Below, one piece after another: positions 8,972-17,343 of a stretch of DNA of 57,421 nucleotides. The notes beneath the pieces were generated by a model. The model did no database searches. It saw only the letters and a program-made list of their open reading frames with translations, and was not told the origin of the DNA. The stretch's first letter is position 1. Each line of letters starts with the position of its first letter. The DNA is taken from assembly GCA_019115485.1 (NCBI GenBank), contig DXDM01000042.1, positions 1-57,421 on the forward strand, given 5' to 3'. The stretch is from Candidatus Barnesiella excrementavium. Lineage in GTDB: Bacteria; Bacteroidota; Bacteroidia; Bacteroidales; Barnesiellaceae. A program made the translations under genes and the position numbers.

Positions 8972-10189
8972 TCACGGGAGCAGCAGCGAACTGTCGCCGT
9001 AGCTGAGGAACCGGAAGTCGTGTGCCAGGGCGTAGTCGTAGATCTCGCGCCAGCGTCCGTCGACGAAAGCCGATACCAGCAACAACAGGGTGCTCTGCGG
9101 CTGGTGGAAGTTGGTAATCATGCCCTGCACGATGTGGTAGCGGTAGCCTGGGGCGATGATAATCTGGGTGGCGGTGACGAGGCGTGTCATGCCGTGGCGG
9201 TCGAGGTAGTCGACGATGTGGGCGAGGGCCTCGCGCGGGTCGATGTCGGCGCTCCCGTCGTAGGGTTGCCACTGGCTCACGACGAGCGACTGGGGGGTAG
9301 CGTCGGGGTCGGCAGCCAGCATCTTGCCGATGTAGTAGAGGCTTTCGAGCGTGCGTACCGAGGTGGTGCCCACGGCTACCACGCGGCGGGTGGTGCGGGC
9401 CAGCGTGTCGATGAGGTCGCGGCTTACCGAGATGTACTCGGTGTGCATCTCGTGACCTTCGAGGGTCTCGCTCTTCACCGGCTTGAAAGTACCGGCTCCC
9501 ACGTGCAGGGTGAGTTCGAGCTCGGGTATCCCTTTGTCGTGCAGGGCAGCCAGCACCTCGGGGGTGAAATGTAGTCCGGCGGTGGGAGCCGCTACCGACC
9601 CCTCGATTTTGGAGTAGACCGTCTGGTAGGTGGTCTTGTCGCTCTCCTCGGTCTCGCGGTTGAGGTAGGGCGGTATGGGCAGTTCGCCGGCATGGTCGAG
9701 CAGGGCAGCGAAGGTTACCTCGGGGTTGTCCCACGAGAATCGCACCTCGCAGGCGTTGCCATGGGGCACGCCCCGCTCGGCGGTGAAGTGTACGGTTTTG
9801 CCGTCTATTTCAACCTCCTGCGTGAGGGGACCGCTCTTCCATTTCTTCGCGTTGCCGATGAGGCAGAGCCACGAACACGACCGGGTCGACTGGAACGAGA
9901 GGGCATACTCGTGCGGGTCGAGCGGTTCGAGGCAGAAGACCTCGATGAGGGCGCCGGTCTCCTTGCGGAAGTGGAGTCGGGCCTGTATCACCCGGGTGTT
10001 GTTGAAGACCAGCAGGCTGTCGGCAGGCAGCACGTCGGGCAGGTCGTAGAAGTGATGCTCCTCGATTTGTCCCCGACGGTAGACCAGCAGTTTGGAGTGG
10101 TCGCGCCGGGCGAGGGGGAACTTGGCAATGCGTTCGTCGGGCAGCGGATAGTTGAAATCCTCGATGCGAATATTCTGAGTTTTTATCAT
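8972..10189 (-). CDS. queA: S-adenosylmethionine:tRNA ribosyltransferase-isomerase
   Basis: Transfers and isomerises the ribosyl group of SAM onto 7-aminomethyl-7-deazaguanine in tRNA, making epoxyqueuosine. The start is set at ATG 10189 (MIKTQNIRIEDFNYPLP); the open frame extends far upstream but only antisense to the next gene. The product is 405 residues, somewhat above the usual 340-360. Family motifs include LLVFNNTRVIQARL, GELPIPPY, YQTVYS, the strongly conserved AAPTAGLHFT and the C-terminal MITNFHQPQSTLLLLVSAF. The region of about residues 90-160 is divergent and contains an insertion, as in other Bacteroidales QueA proteins. It is divergent from the DUF2027-Smr gene, with a promoter-like -7 box 21 bp from its start. 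Confidence 0.93.
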   Translation of the reverse strand: MIKTQNIRIEDFNYPLPDERIAKFPLARRDHSKLLVYRRGQIEEHHFYDLPDVLPADSLLVFNNTRVIQARLHFRKETGALIEVFCLEPLDPHEYALSFQSTRSCSWLCLIGNAKKWKSGPLTQEVEIDGKTVHFTAERGVPHGNACEVRFSWDNPEVTFAALLDHAGELPIPPYLNRETEESDKTTYQTVYSKIEGSVAAPTAGLHFTPEVLAALHDKGIPELELTLHVGAGTFKPVKSETLEGHEMHTEYISVSRDLIDTLARTTRRVVAVGTTSVRTLESLYYIGKMLAADPDATPQSLVVSQWQPYDGSADIDPREALAHIVDYLDRHGMTRLVTATQIIIAPGYRYHIVQGMITNFHQPQSTLLLLVSAFVDGRWREIYDYALAHDFRFLSYGDSSLLLP

Positions 10190-10209
10190 GATCTGTTTTG
10201 AATATCGTG

Positions 10210-10217
10210 CAAAAATA
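10210..10217 (-). promoter_or_regulatory. -7 element for queA
   Basis: Minus-strand TATTTTTG, 20 bp upstream of the queA start codon. No correctly spaced TTG was seen. Confidence 0.4.
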
Positions 10218-10303
10218 AGCAACTTTGCCGAATATAGTACGGTTTGCCGCGACGAAATCACAAGCCGCCGGCGAATCGCGAGACTCTTTAAAATGATGAT
10301 ATT

Positions 10304-11368
10304 ATGGTAAAAGTTGGAGATAGAGTGCGCTACCTCAATGCCGTAGGAGGCGGGGTAGTGGTGAGAATCGTGAAAGATATAGCCTATGTCGATGAAGATG
10401 GTTTCGAGACCCCGGTACTGGCCCGCGAGTGCGTGGTGGTAGAACCGGCCGAACCGACCAAAAAGAGTGCTTCCGTGCCGACCTCGAAGGTGGTGGAGGT
10501 GTCGCCTGTCGAGAAGGGGACGTTTGCCCAACCGGCCGACGAGGAGGACGACCTCGCTGTCGAGGAGCGTCCCGAGGGCGAGCAGCTGAACATTACGCTG
10601 GCTTATGTACCCGACGAGAGCAAGCACCTGAATACGACCCGCTTCTCGTGTTATCTGGTCAACGACAGCAATTACTACCTCTACTTTGCCTACCTCAGCC
10701 GCGACGACGAGGGGTGGCGCACCCGCTATGCCGGGGTGATAGAGCCCAATATCCAGTTGCTGCTCGAAGAGTTCGGGCAGGAAGATGTCAATGCACTCGA
10801 ACGCATCTGTATCCAGTATATAGCCTTCAAGAAAGACAAGCACTTTGCCTTGAAAAGCCCCGTGGCCGTGGAGTATCGGCTCGACACAACCAGGTTCTAC
10901 AAGTTGCACACCTTCCGCGAAAGCCTCTATTTCGACGAGCCGTCGTGGTGCATCGACCTGGTGAAGAACGATGTGCCCGTGCGCCCCATGCTCTTCGACG
11001 CTTCGGACCTCGAACGGGCCATGAAGATGAAGAAGCAGGTTGACAATCCGGTGCGTAAACCGGTGACCCGGCACGCCGAGAAGCCCGGTATCGTCGAGGT
11101 GGATCTGCACGCTTCGGCGCTGCTCGACACGACGGCCGGACTCTCCAACTCGGATATCCTCAACTACCAGCTCGACAAGGTGCGCGAGACGCTCGACCAG
11201 TACCGGCACGCCAAAGGCCGCAAGATTGTCTTCATTCACGGCAAGGGCGAGGGGGTGTTGCGCAATGCGCTGCTGAAAGAGATACGCGACAAGTACAAGA
11301 ACTGCACCTGTCAAGATGCCTCGTTCCGCGAGTATGGTTTCGGGGCCACGATGGTGACCGTGCATTGA
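10304..11368 (+). CDS. DUF2027 protein with C-terminal Smr domain
   Basis: A 354-residue Bacteroidales protein. The N-terminus (1-50) is an SH3-like beta domain (KVGDRVRYLNAVGGG, VYVDEDGF-like strands) typical of DUF2027. Residues about 85-245 form the conserved beta-rich core. Residues about 268-354 form an Smr domain, with VDLHASAL and the HGKGEGVLR signature followed by EYGFGATMVTVH. Smr domains, known from MutS2 and small MutS-related proteins, bind branched DNA or RNA and often have nicking or RNase activity; a role in ribosome rescue or recombination control is possible. The target of this protein is not known to me. It is followed by a perfect hairpin terminator and is probably transcribed alone. 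Confidence 0.85.
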   Translation: MVKVGDRVRYLNAVGGGVVVRIVKDIAYVDEDGFETPVLARECVVVEPAEPTKKSASVPTSKVVEVSPVEKGTFAQPADEEDDLAVEERPEGEQLNITLAYVPDESKHLNTTRFSCYLVNDSNYYLYFAYLSRDDEGWRTRYAGVIEPNIQLLLEEFGQEDVNALERICIQYIAFKKDKHFALKSPVAVEYRLDTTRFYKLHTFRESLYFDEPSWCIDLVKNDVPVRPMLFDASDLERAMKMKKQVDNPVRKPVTRHAEKPGIVEVDLHASALLDTTAGLSNSDILNYQLDKVRETLDQYRHAKGRKIVFIHGKGEGVLRNALLKEIRDKYKNCTCQDASFREYGFGATMVTVH

Positions 11369-11395
11369 GTCTTGTGTAGTACAGACGATATATGG

Positions 11396-11431
11396 AAATC
11401 CCGGCTTCGAGACCTCTCGAAGCCGGGATTT
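11396..11431. terminator. Hairpin terminator between the DUF2027-Smr and barrel genes
   Basis: Perfect 17-nt inverted arms (11396-11412 and 11415-11431) followed by a T-rich stretch, between convergent genes. Confidence 0.8.
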
Positions 11432-11462
11432 CGTTTGTAAGAAGGAATGAATTTGATTCTCG

Positions 11463-14270
11463 TCAGAAGGGGCGGTGTCCGCCGGGTCCGCCCGGAGGAG
11501 GACCGGGGTGTCCGTAGCCGCGGGGGCCGCGGGGGCCCATCTCGGGACGTTTGTCGCCGAAGGTATTGAAGCGGTAGGTGAAGGTCAGCAGACCGTAGGT
11601 GTTGAGGGTGTTGTATTCCACATCTTGAATATAGTTACCCGTAACGGTACGGCGTATGCTGTTGCGCTGACCCAAGATGTCGTAGACTTTGAGGGCGATG
11701 GTGGCGTTCTTGCCTTTGAGAAACTGGTAGGAGGCCTGGGCGTTCCACAGCCAGCTCTCGGTGTTGTAGCCTGCCGAGTAACCGGCCGAACCGCTGTATG
11801 TAAGGTCGGTACCCAGCGTGATGGACCAGGGCAGGTATCCGCTCAGGTTGAGGGTGCCGCCGTAGTTGTGGGTGCTTTGGTCGCGCTGGTTCTGCATGCT
11901 GTTGGTGGCCAGTGCATACCGGTAGTTGCCCCGCAGCTCGGCGTCGAAATAGTCGGAGCGGAAGGCGATGCCCAGGTTCTCGGCGGCGTTGAACGAACCG
12001 GCATCGTTGCGCATGCCGTTGTTGTAGCCCACGTTGTTGTTATAGCTGAGTCGGCTGAAACTGTTCAGTTGCCAATGCTTGTTGCGGAAGGGAGTACTGT
12101 ACATCAACATGCCCGAGGCGTTCCACACGCCGTTGACGTTGCGGTAGGTGGTGGTCTGTCCGCCGGTGGTGGCATCGTAGGTAGTCTCGGAGATGATGCT
12201 GTTGGTGGTGAATCCGCCGAAGAGCATGGCCATGATGGCGCGTTGACTCGACTGGTTGTAGTCGTTGAAGCGTACCCGCAGAGTGTTCTTGAACGAAGGC
12301 TTCAACAACGGGTTACCGATAACGACCCGCAGAGGGTCCGACACGTCGGCCACGGGTTGCAGTTGGGCCATCGTGGGTTGCGACGACGAGCCCCGGTAGT
12401 CGATGCGCAACGAGGTCTGTTTGCCCATTTTGTAGCGGTAGCGCAGGTAGGGAGCCACGTTGAAGACGGTGCGTTTGGGTATGTTGCGGTCGCTGTTTAT
12501 CTGGTCAATCGATTGCGACGACGAAGGCTCCACGGCCACACCCACGTCGTAGGTGTAGGTGGGTTTCACCTGCTTGAATCCCACCTGGGCCCGGTGCATG
12601 TAGTAGTCGTTGCGGAAACTGTTGCTCAGGTCGTTGTTGCGCACCGTGTCGAGAGCCAGTGCCGTGAGGGGGTCGGTGAGTACGTCGTAGGTGTATTTGT
12701 CGGCGTTGTTGAAGTTGGCCTGGAAGCGGTAGGAGAAGGTGAGGAAGCGTCCCTTCGTCACGTCGCCCAACGGCTCGGTCCAGGTGAGTCGGGCACCGTA
12801 ACCGTTACTCCACGTGTGGTTGTCGTCTATCTGGTCGAGGGTACTGTCGGTGGCCAGTTGGTAGTATTTGTAGAGGGCTTTGGTCCAGCCGTCTTCCTGC
12901 GTGTCGCTGAATTTGTATTCGGCCTGGATACTGAACGACCGGCCGGGGCGCGAAAGGAACTTGTGGTTGTAGATGAGTTCGCCCGAGAGGTCGTAGCCCG
13001 TGCCTTTGTTGTAGTTGTCGCTCTCGCTGAAATTGACTCTGCTGCGGGCCAGGTCGCCGGCGGTAGTGAGTGCCGAGTCGTAGCTGTCCGACCGGGAGAG
13101 AGCGACGGCAAAACGGGGACGGAATTCGAGGGTGTTGAGCGAGTCGATGTTCCAGCGCATTCTGAAATTACCGCGGATATTCTGTCCGTGGTCGTTCATC
13201 TTGTTATGGCCGCTGTAATAGGAGGTACTGTCGGCAAAGAGATTCTGCCGCTCGGTGCGTTGCAGCACGTTACGGTTGCTGTTGTTGTAGCTCACGTCGC
13301 CGCCCACGCGGAATATCTCCTCCTTGCCCACGTTGAAGTTGACCCCCACGTTGTGGCTGGTGTTGATGCCGTTCATGCCGCCGAAGCGCCGGAACCGGCT
13401 GCCGCCCAGGTCGGTGAATCCCATGTTGTTGGTGTTGTTCGACCCGGCCAGAATGGTCACCTGGTTGTCGCCGAAGAAGCGGTTGACCATGGCTCCGGCT
13501 TCGTAGCGGCCGTCGAGACCGTATCCGCCCGACACGTTGCCGAACCAGCCGTGTTTCATGCCCTCCTTGATGGTGAGGTTGATGACGGTCTCCTCTTCGC
13601 CGTCGTCGACGCCAGTCAGGCGGGCGAGGTCGGACTTGCGGTCAACGACCTGCAACTTTTCGATGATGTCGACCGGCAGGTTCTTGGTGGCTATCTTGGG
13701 GTCGTCGGAGAAGAACTCCTTGCCGTCGACCAGAATCTTGGTAATCTCTTTCCCGGCATGGGTTATCTTGCCCTCGCTGTCGACCTCGACGCCCGGCAGT
13801 TTCTTCAACAGGTCTTCCACTACCGAATTAGGCTGAGTCTTGTAGGAGTCGGCATTGAACTCGACGGTATCTTCCTTGACCACTACCTCGGGGGCTTTCC
13901 CCACGACGACGGCCTCTTGCAGCAAGATGTCGTTGCTTTCGAGCAGGACCGCACCCAGGTTCCGGCGGGTCTGACCGGACGAGAGGCGCACGGGTTCGTA
14001 GGCGGTTTTATATCCCAGAAACGAGAAGGCGGCGATGTAGTTGCCCGCTTTGGCGACGTTCAGGGAGAATGCACCGTCGTTTTTACTCGATACCCCCGTA
14101 ACGAAGGTACTGTCGCGAGCCGAGAGCAAGCGTATGCTCACCTGGGGCAGCGGCGACTCGTCGCTTTTGTCTTTGACAATACCTGTAATCGTAAACTGCG
14201 CATGGGCGTTCTGCATGGTCATCAAACAGGATATACATGCAATCAGGACCAAAAAACCTCTCTTCCACAT
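11463..14270 (-). CDS. Outer-membrane TonB-receptor-like beta-barrel protein with Pro/Gly-rich tail
   Basis: 935 residues with a signal peptide ending NAHAQ. Residues about 26-110 are a carboxypeptidase-D-regulatory-like beta domain (GIVKDKSDESPLPQVSIRLL). A TonB-receptor plug-like domain follows (about 120-240; EAVVVGKAPEVVVKEDTVEF, LLKKLPGVEVDSEGKI, ILVDGKEFF). The remainder is a large barrel of the OMP_b-brl_3 type. The last 30 residues are almost only Gly, Pro and Arg (for example RGPRGYGHPGPPP), ending in HRPF, which is unusual for a barrel because a terminal beta strand normally comes last. This family is common in Bacteroidota, with no firmly known substrate. It is monocistronic, 108 bp after the GT-C-like gene, with its own -7 box. 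Function is given as outer-membrane transport or adhesion only by family resemblance. Confidence 0.85.
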   Translation of the reverse strand: MWKRGFLVLIACISCLMTMQNAHAQFTITGIVKDKSDESPLPQVSIRLLSARDSTFVTGVSSKNDGAFSLNVAKAGNYIAAFSFLGYKTAYEPVRLSSGQTRRNLGAVLLESNDILLQEAVVVGKAPEVVVKEDTVEFNADSYKTQPNSVVEDLLKKLPGVEVDSEGKITHAGKEITKILVDGKEFFSDDPKIATKNLPVDIIEKLQVVDRKSDLARLTGVDDGEEETVINLTIKEGMKHGWFGNVSGGYGLDGRYEAGAMVNRFFGDNQVTILAGSNNTNNMGFTDLGGSRFRRFGGMNGINTSHNVGVNFNVGKEEIFRVGGDVSYNNSNRNVLQRTERQNLFADSTSYYSGHNKMNDHGQNIRGNFRMRWNIDSLNTLEFRPRFAVALSRSDSYDSALTTAGDLARSRVNFSESDNYNKGTGYDLSGELIYNHKFLSRPGRSFSIQAEYKFSDTQEDGWTKALYKYYQLATDSTLDQIDDNHTWSNGYGARLTWTEPLGDVTKGRFLTFSYRFQANFNNADKYTYDVLTDPLTALALDTVRNNDLSNSFRNDYYMHRAQVGFKQVKPTYTYDVGVAVEPSSSQSIDQINSDRNIPKRTVFNVAPYLRYRYKMGKQTSLRIDYRGSSSQPTMAQLQPVADVSDPLRVVIGNPLLKPSFKNTLRVRFNDYNQSSQRAIMAMLFGGFTTNSIISETTYDATTGGQTTTYRNVNGVWNASGMLMYSTPFRNKHWQLNSFSRLSYNNNVGYNNGMRNDAGSFNAAENLGIAFRSDYFDAELRGNYRYALATNSMQNQRDQSTHNYGGTLNLSGYLPWSITLGTDLTYSGSAGYSAGYNTESWLWNAQASYQFLKGKNATIALKVYDILGQRNSIRRTVTGNYIQDVEYNTLNTYGLLTFTYRFNTFGDKRPEMGPRGPRGYGHPGPPPGGPGGHRPF

Positions 14271-14280
14271 CTTAAAAAAT

Positions 14281-14288
14281 CAAATCTA
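14281..14288 (-). promoter_or_regulatory. -7 element for the barrel gene
   Basis: Minus-strand TAGATTTG, 10 bp before the start codon, so the leader would be very short. No TTG at the expected distance. Confidence 0.4.
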
Positions 14289-14378
14289 TTGAGCACAATA
14301 ATCACACGTCTATATGACCTTGACCGGGAGCCAAGGTTTAATAGAGGGGCGTGATTTTCACATTTTTTAGACTAATAT

Positions 14379-15758
14379 TTATTTCAGGGAGAGGTAACGC
14401 TCGACGTAGTCGGCTCCCCGGCGGGCGATACGGGTGGTTGCGGCGAAATACCAGCACATGGGTACGAAACAGAAGAAGAAACGTTTGGACGAGTAGGCCA
14501 GCACGTTCCGTATCGAGTCCCACACGTAGTCTACGTGATAGATGACCAGTCCGTAGAAGAGCACGCTCAGCACAATCATGCCCAACAGAGGCAGGTTGTC
14601 TCTCCCTTTTATCATGAACCAGATATTCCCTGCGAGAAACAGGGCGAATACCGGGAAGGTCCAGCCGTAGTAGAGGGTGTTGGTGAACAGGGCCCAGAAG
14701 CCGTTGACAATGTCGCCGGCCTTCTCGCCGTCCCAGAAGAGGTGGGTGATGGCCATGCCCTCGGTGTAGAGTCCGCCGGTTTTCATGTAGGCGAACCAGA
14801 TGACGGCGGGGAGCAGGGCCAGGCCGGTGAAGTACCACCCTTTGCGGTAGCTTTTGCGGCGTATGCAGTCGATGAGCAGGACGACGCAGGCGGCTCCGAT
14901 GAAGACCACCCCTTCGTTGCGGCACCACATGTTGGCTCCCAGCAGCAGGGCTCCGGTGTAGAGTTCGTGGTCGCGGCGGCTGCGCAGCCAACTGGCCGTG
15001 TAGGCGATACCCAGCGAGGCGAAGATGGCTTGCATGACGTTGGTGCCCGACAGCGACGAGAAGGCGAGCATCTCGGGAGCCATCATCATGAAGAGGGTGG
15101 CGAGGGCGGCCAGGGTCTTGCCCGTGTTGCGCCGCAATATGCCGTAGAAGGCGATGACGAAGAAAAGATACATGAGAGCCGGAATAGCCTTGGAGGTTTC
15201 GGCGCCCAGCAGGTAGACGTAGGCGTAGCTCAGTTGCACGAAGGGGGCATAGGCTATGCTACCGCCGGCCCGGTGTATCGAGGGGTTGTAGTCGGCGTCG
15301 AAGAGGCTCATGCGCATGTAGGTGTGGTCGTGAGCCGCCACGAAGCCCAGGGTGTCGAAGGCGGCGAGGCTGTCGCGGTCGCTGGGCGGGAAGAAGATGC
15401 ACTTCGAGAAATTCATGTATTCGCAGTACCCGACGAGGAGGAGCAACAGTACCCACACGAGATTGGCCTGTTTCAGGTCGTTGAGCATGGCAGGCGTGAA
15501 GCGCAGGGTATCGATGCCCCGGTAGCGCCACATCAGGAAGAGCAGCAGGGCGAGGATAATCCACCCGGCCAGCAGTACCGAGGTGGCCGTCAGGGGGATA
15601 TGCACCCAGTCGAGCAGCGCCATGATGACGGTTTGCAAGGTCATTCCCAGAGGGAACGAGAGACCGATGCGTTCGGTCCACGAGAATTGTTTGCCGACGA
15701 GGGCGGTTATCAGAATGCCGTTGAGGCAGACGAGTATGATTCCGAGGGTGATGAGCAT
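14379..15758 (-). CDS. Polytopic membrane protein, GT-C-type glycosyltransferase-like
   Basis: 459 residues with about 11-12 predicted membrane helices spread over the whole length. After the third helix comes an extracytoplasmic loop with an acidic PPSDRDSLAAFD segment, reminiscent of the first-loop Asp motifs of GT-C enzymes that use lipid-linked sugar donors. It is the last gene of a tight operon: a DPM1-like GT2 (16338-17069), a one-helix periplasmic protein (15763-16341) and this gene, with a 4-bp overlap and a 4-bp gap. A GT2 that makes polyprenyl-phosphate sugar followed by a GT-C that uses it is a known arrangement, so transfer of a sugar to lipid A, a glycan or a protein is likely. 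Exact acceptor unknown. Confidence 0.65.
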   Translation of the reverse strand: MLITLGIILVCLNGILITALVGKQFSWTERIGLSFPLGMTLQTVIMALLDWVHIPLTATSVLLAGWIILALLLFLMWRYRGIDTLRFTPAMLNDLKQANLVWVLLLLLVGYCEYMNFSKCIFFPPSDRDSLAAFDTLGFVAAHDHTYMRMSLFDADYNPSIHRAGGSIAYAPFVQLSYAYVYLLGAETSKAIPALMYLFFVIAFYGILRRNTGKTLAALATLFMMMAPEMLAFSSLSGTNVMQAIFASLGIAYTASWLRSRRDHELYTGALLLGANMWCRNEGVVFIGAACVVLLIDCIRRKSYRKGWYFTGLALLPAVIWFAYMKTGGLYTEGMAITHLFWDGEKAGDIVNGFWALFTNTLYYGWTFPVFALFLAGNIWFMIKGRDNLPLLGMIVLSVLFYGLVIYHVDYVWDSIRNVLAYSSKRFFFCFVPMCWYFAATTRIARRGADYVERYLSLK

Positions 15759-15762
15759 GTCT

Positions 15763-16341
15763 TTACGGTTTTGGGTGAACGGGCAGTACGGTGTGGGCGG
15801 CTTTGTGCTCTACGTCGTAGTCGAGGTATTCATAGCCGATGCCATTGACAATGGCCACGTGGGTGATTTTCTGGCTCCACGGTGTTTTCCCCAGTTCGGT
15901 GGGTATGATGACCCGGCGGGGATAGAGGAAACGGGTGGCCCACAGCTTGTTGAAGGGTTCGCCCGAGAAGATGCGTTCTTGCCCCTCGGGGAAGAAGGCC
16001 TTCTGAGACGGCAGCAGAATGACGGCGTCGGGCGGGGTGTTCTCTTTGAGGTAGCGCAGGTAGACGTGTGCAAGACCCAGCTTCATCTCAAACCGTTGGT
16101 CGGTGGTGGTGTGGGCGTAGTGTTGGATAATTTCCTGATTGCCTTTCAGCATGTTGTAGGCCCAGTTGTAGCCGGGTTGAATGCCTACTACGAGTTTGTT
16201 CAACAGGAACAGGACGATGGCTACGGTCACAAGATTCTTGACAACCCACGAGGCGGTGATTCCCGATGAACTTTGAGCCTTGGTCACGGGTTTGTTTTTT
16301 GTGGGTGTTTGTTTTTTGGATTTTGCAGAGCTGTTTTTCAT
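15763..16341 (-). CDS. Single-pass membrane protein with periplasmic domain, partner of GT-C-like protein
   Basis: 192 residues. The N-terminus is cytoplasmic and Lys/Ser/Thr-rich (about 1-30), one transmembrane helix lies at about 33-52, and the remaining 140 residues should be periplasmic. The periplasmic part (YLRYLKENTPPDAVILLP, RFLYPRRVIIP, THVAIVNG) resembles the soluble C-terminal domain that many GT-C glycosyltransferases carry fused behind their helices. Its start overlaps the GT2 stop by 4 bp (16338-16341) and its stop is 4 bp before the GT-C-like gene, so the three are translated together. I infer that it is the detached soluble domain or a subunit of that enzyme; no named family is certain. 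Confidence 0.65.
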   Translation of the reverse strand: MKNSSAKSKKQTPTKNKPVTKAQSSSGITASWVVKNLVTVAIVLFLLNKLVVGIQPGYNWAYNMLKGNQEIIQHYAHTTTDQRFEMKLGLAHVYLRYLKENTPPDAVILLPSQKAFFPEGQERIFSGEPFNKLWATRFLYPRRVIIPTELGKTPWSQKITHVAIVNGIGYEYLDYDVEHKAAHTVLPVHPKP

Positions 16342-17069
16342 CGTGCGGTGTTTTTCCAGAAACGGTATTTCAGCAGGGTGACAATTGCTTGAAATCCGTC
16401 TTTGAGTCGTAGTTTCTTTCCCTCTTCGATGGAGCGGGGGTAGTAGCGGATAGGCACCTCTTTGATTTTGTGTCCCAGGCGGGAGACCTTGGCGGTGACC
16501 TCGGGACAGAATTCAAATCCCTTGCAGTCGAGCGGTATCGATTTCAGCAACCGGGAGTCGAACATCTTGTAGCAGGTGGGCTCGTCGGTGATGTGTTGGC
16601 CGTACAGCAGGTTGGTCATGACCGACAGGAATTTGCCGCCCATCTGGTAGCTGACATAGGTGTGCGAGTTCTCCTCGGCCAGGAATCGGGAGCCGTAGAC
16701 TACCCGGTATTGACCCGAGAGGAGGTGCGGCAGCATCTTGGCAAAGTCGTTGGGGTCGAGTTCGAGGTCGGCATCCTGCATCACCACGTAGTCGCCCGTC
16801 ACGGCCTGTATGCCGGTGCGTACGGCCATGCCCTTGCCCTGGTTGCGGTCGTGCTTCAAGTAGGTGATGGGGGCCTCGGGGTGTGCGGCGATGAACGCCT
16901 CGACGATACGTCCGGTCGAGTCGGTCGAACAGTCGTTCACGACAATCAGTTCGCGGCCTATTCCTTCGCCCAAATCGGCGTCGAGCACGCGTTGCAGCAG
17001 TTCTGCAATTGTTTTCTCTTCGTTATAGGCCGGAATGATAATCGATAATGTGTGACTCGCTTGATTCAT
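16338..17069 (-). CDS. GT2 glycosyltransferase, dolichol/polyprenyl-phosphate mannose synthase-like
   Basis: 243 residues of the DPM1 class: SIIIPAYNEEKTI at the N-terminus (nucleotide-sugar site), IVVNDCSTDST, GKGMAVRTGI, and the metal-binding QDADLELDP with D99 and D101. There are no clear C-terminal membrane helices, as in soluble DPM1 proteins. It should move a hexose from a nucleotide donor to undecaprenyl phosphate at the inner leaflet. First gene of a three-gene operon feeding the GT-C-like protein. It has a strong promoter 48 bp upstream (17117-17147) and is divergent from an ABC exporter gene. The sugar cannot be determined. Confidence 0.85.
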   Translation of the reverse strand: MNQASHTLSIIIPAYNEEKTIAELLQRVLDADLGEGIGRELIVVNDCSTDSTGRIVEAFIAAHPEAPITYLKHDRNQGKGMAVRTGIQAVTGDYVVMQDADLELDPNDFAKMLPHLLSGQYRVVYGSRFLAEENSHTYVSYQMGGKFLSVMTNLLYGQHITDEPTCYKMFDSRLLKSIPLDCKGFEFCPEVTAKVSRLGHKIKEVPIRYYPRSIEEGKKLRLKDGFQAIVTLLKYRFWKNTAR

Positions 17070-17116
17070 AACTTGCTATCGGCTAAAAGGATAATGCCGT
17101 TGTTCCGCTCCGGGTA

Positions 17117-17147
17117 CAAAAGTAGGACAATAATTTTGGCTATGCAA
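17117..17147 (-). promoter_or_regulatory. Promoter of the GT2-GT-C operon
   Basis: Minus-strand TTG (17145-17147), 20 bp, TACTTTTG (17117-17124). Exact consensus and spacing. Confidence 0.7.
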
Positions 17148-17287
17148 GCATTTGCCGTGAAAGAATGCGGTGAAACGAAGAGGTCTCTGGCTCCTTCCCG
17201 ACTGGATATGGATTGGGTGGCATGCGGGGACAAGGGGAGACGTAAAACTTTTTCGGTGCCCGACGGCGGTCGTGCAAGTAAATGTAC

Positions 17288-17295
17288 TATCTTTG
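17288..17295 (+). promoter_or_regulatory. -7 element for the ABC exporter gene
   Basis: TATCTTTG, 48 bp before the start codon at 17344. No TTG at 19-21 bp upstream. Confidence 0.45.
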
Positions 17296-17343
17296 CAAGT
17301 GTAAATTCCCCGGCATCGGCTCGCACGGGTTAACAGCTTATAT

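Noticed and set aside
11475-14354. A 959-codon open frame on the plus strand opposite the barrel gene
   Set aside because: It is the antisense shadow of a GC-rich gene. It has no family motifs, a low-complexity Val/Gly/His-rich composition and no promoter, whereas the minus-strand product is a clear outer-membrane protein.
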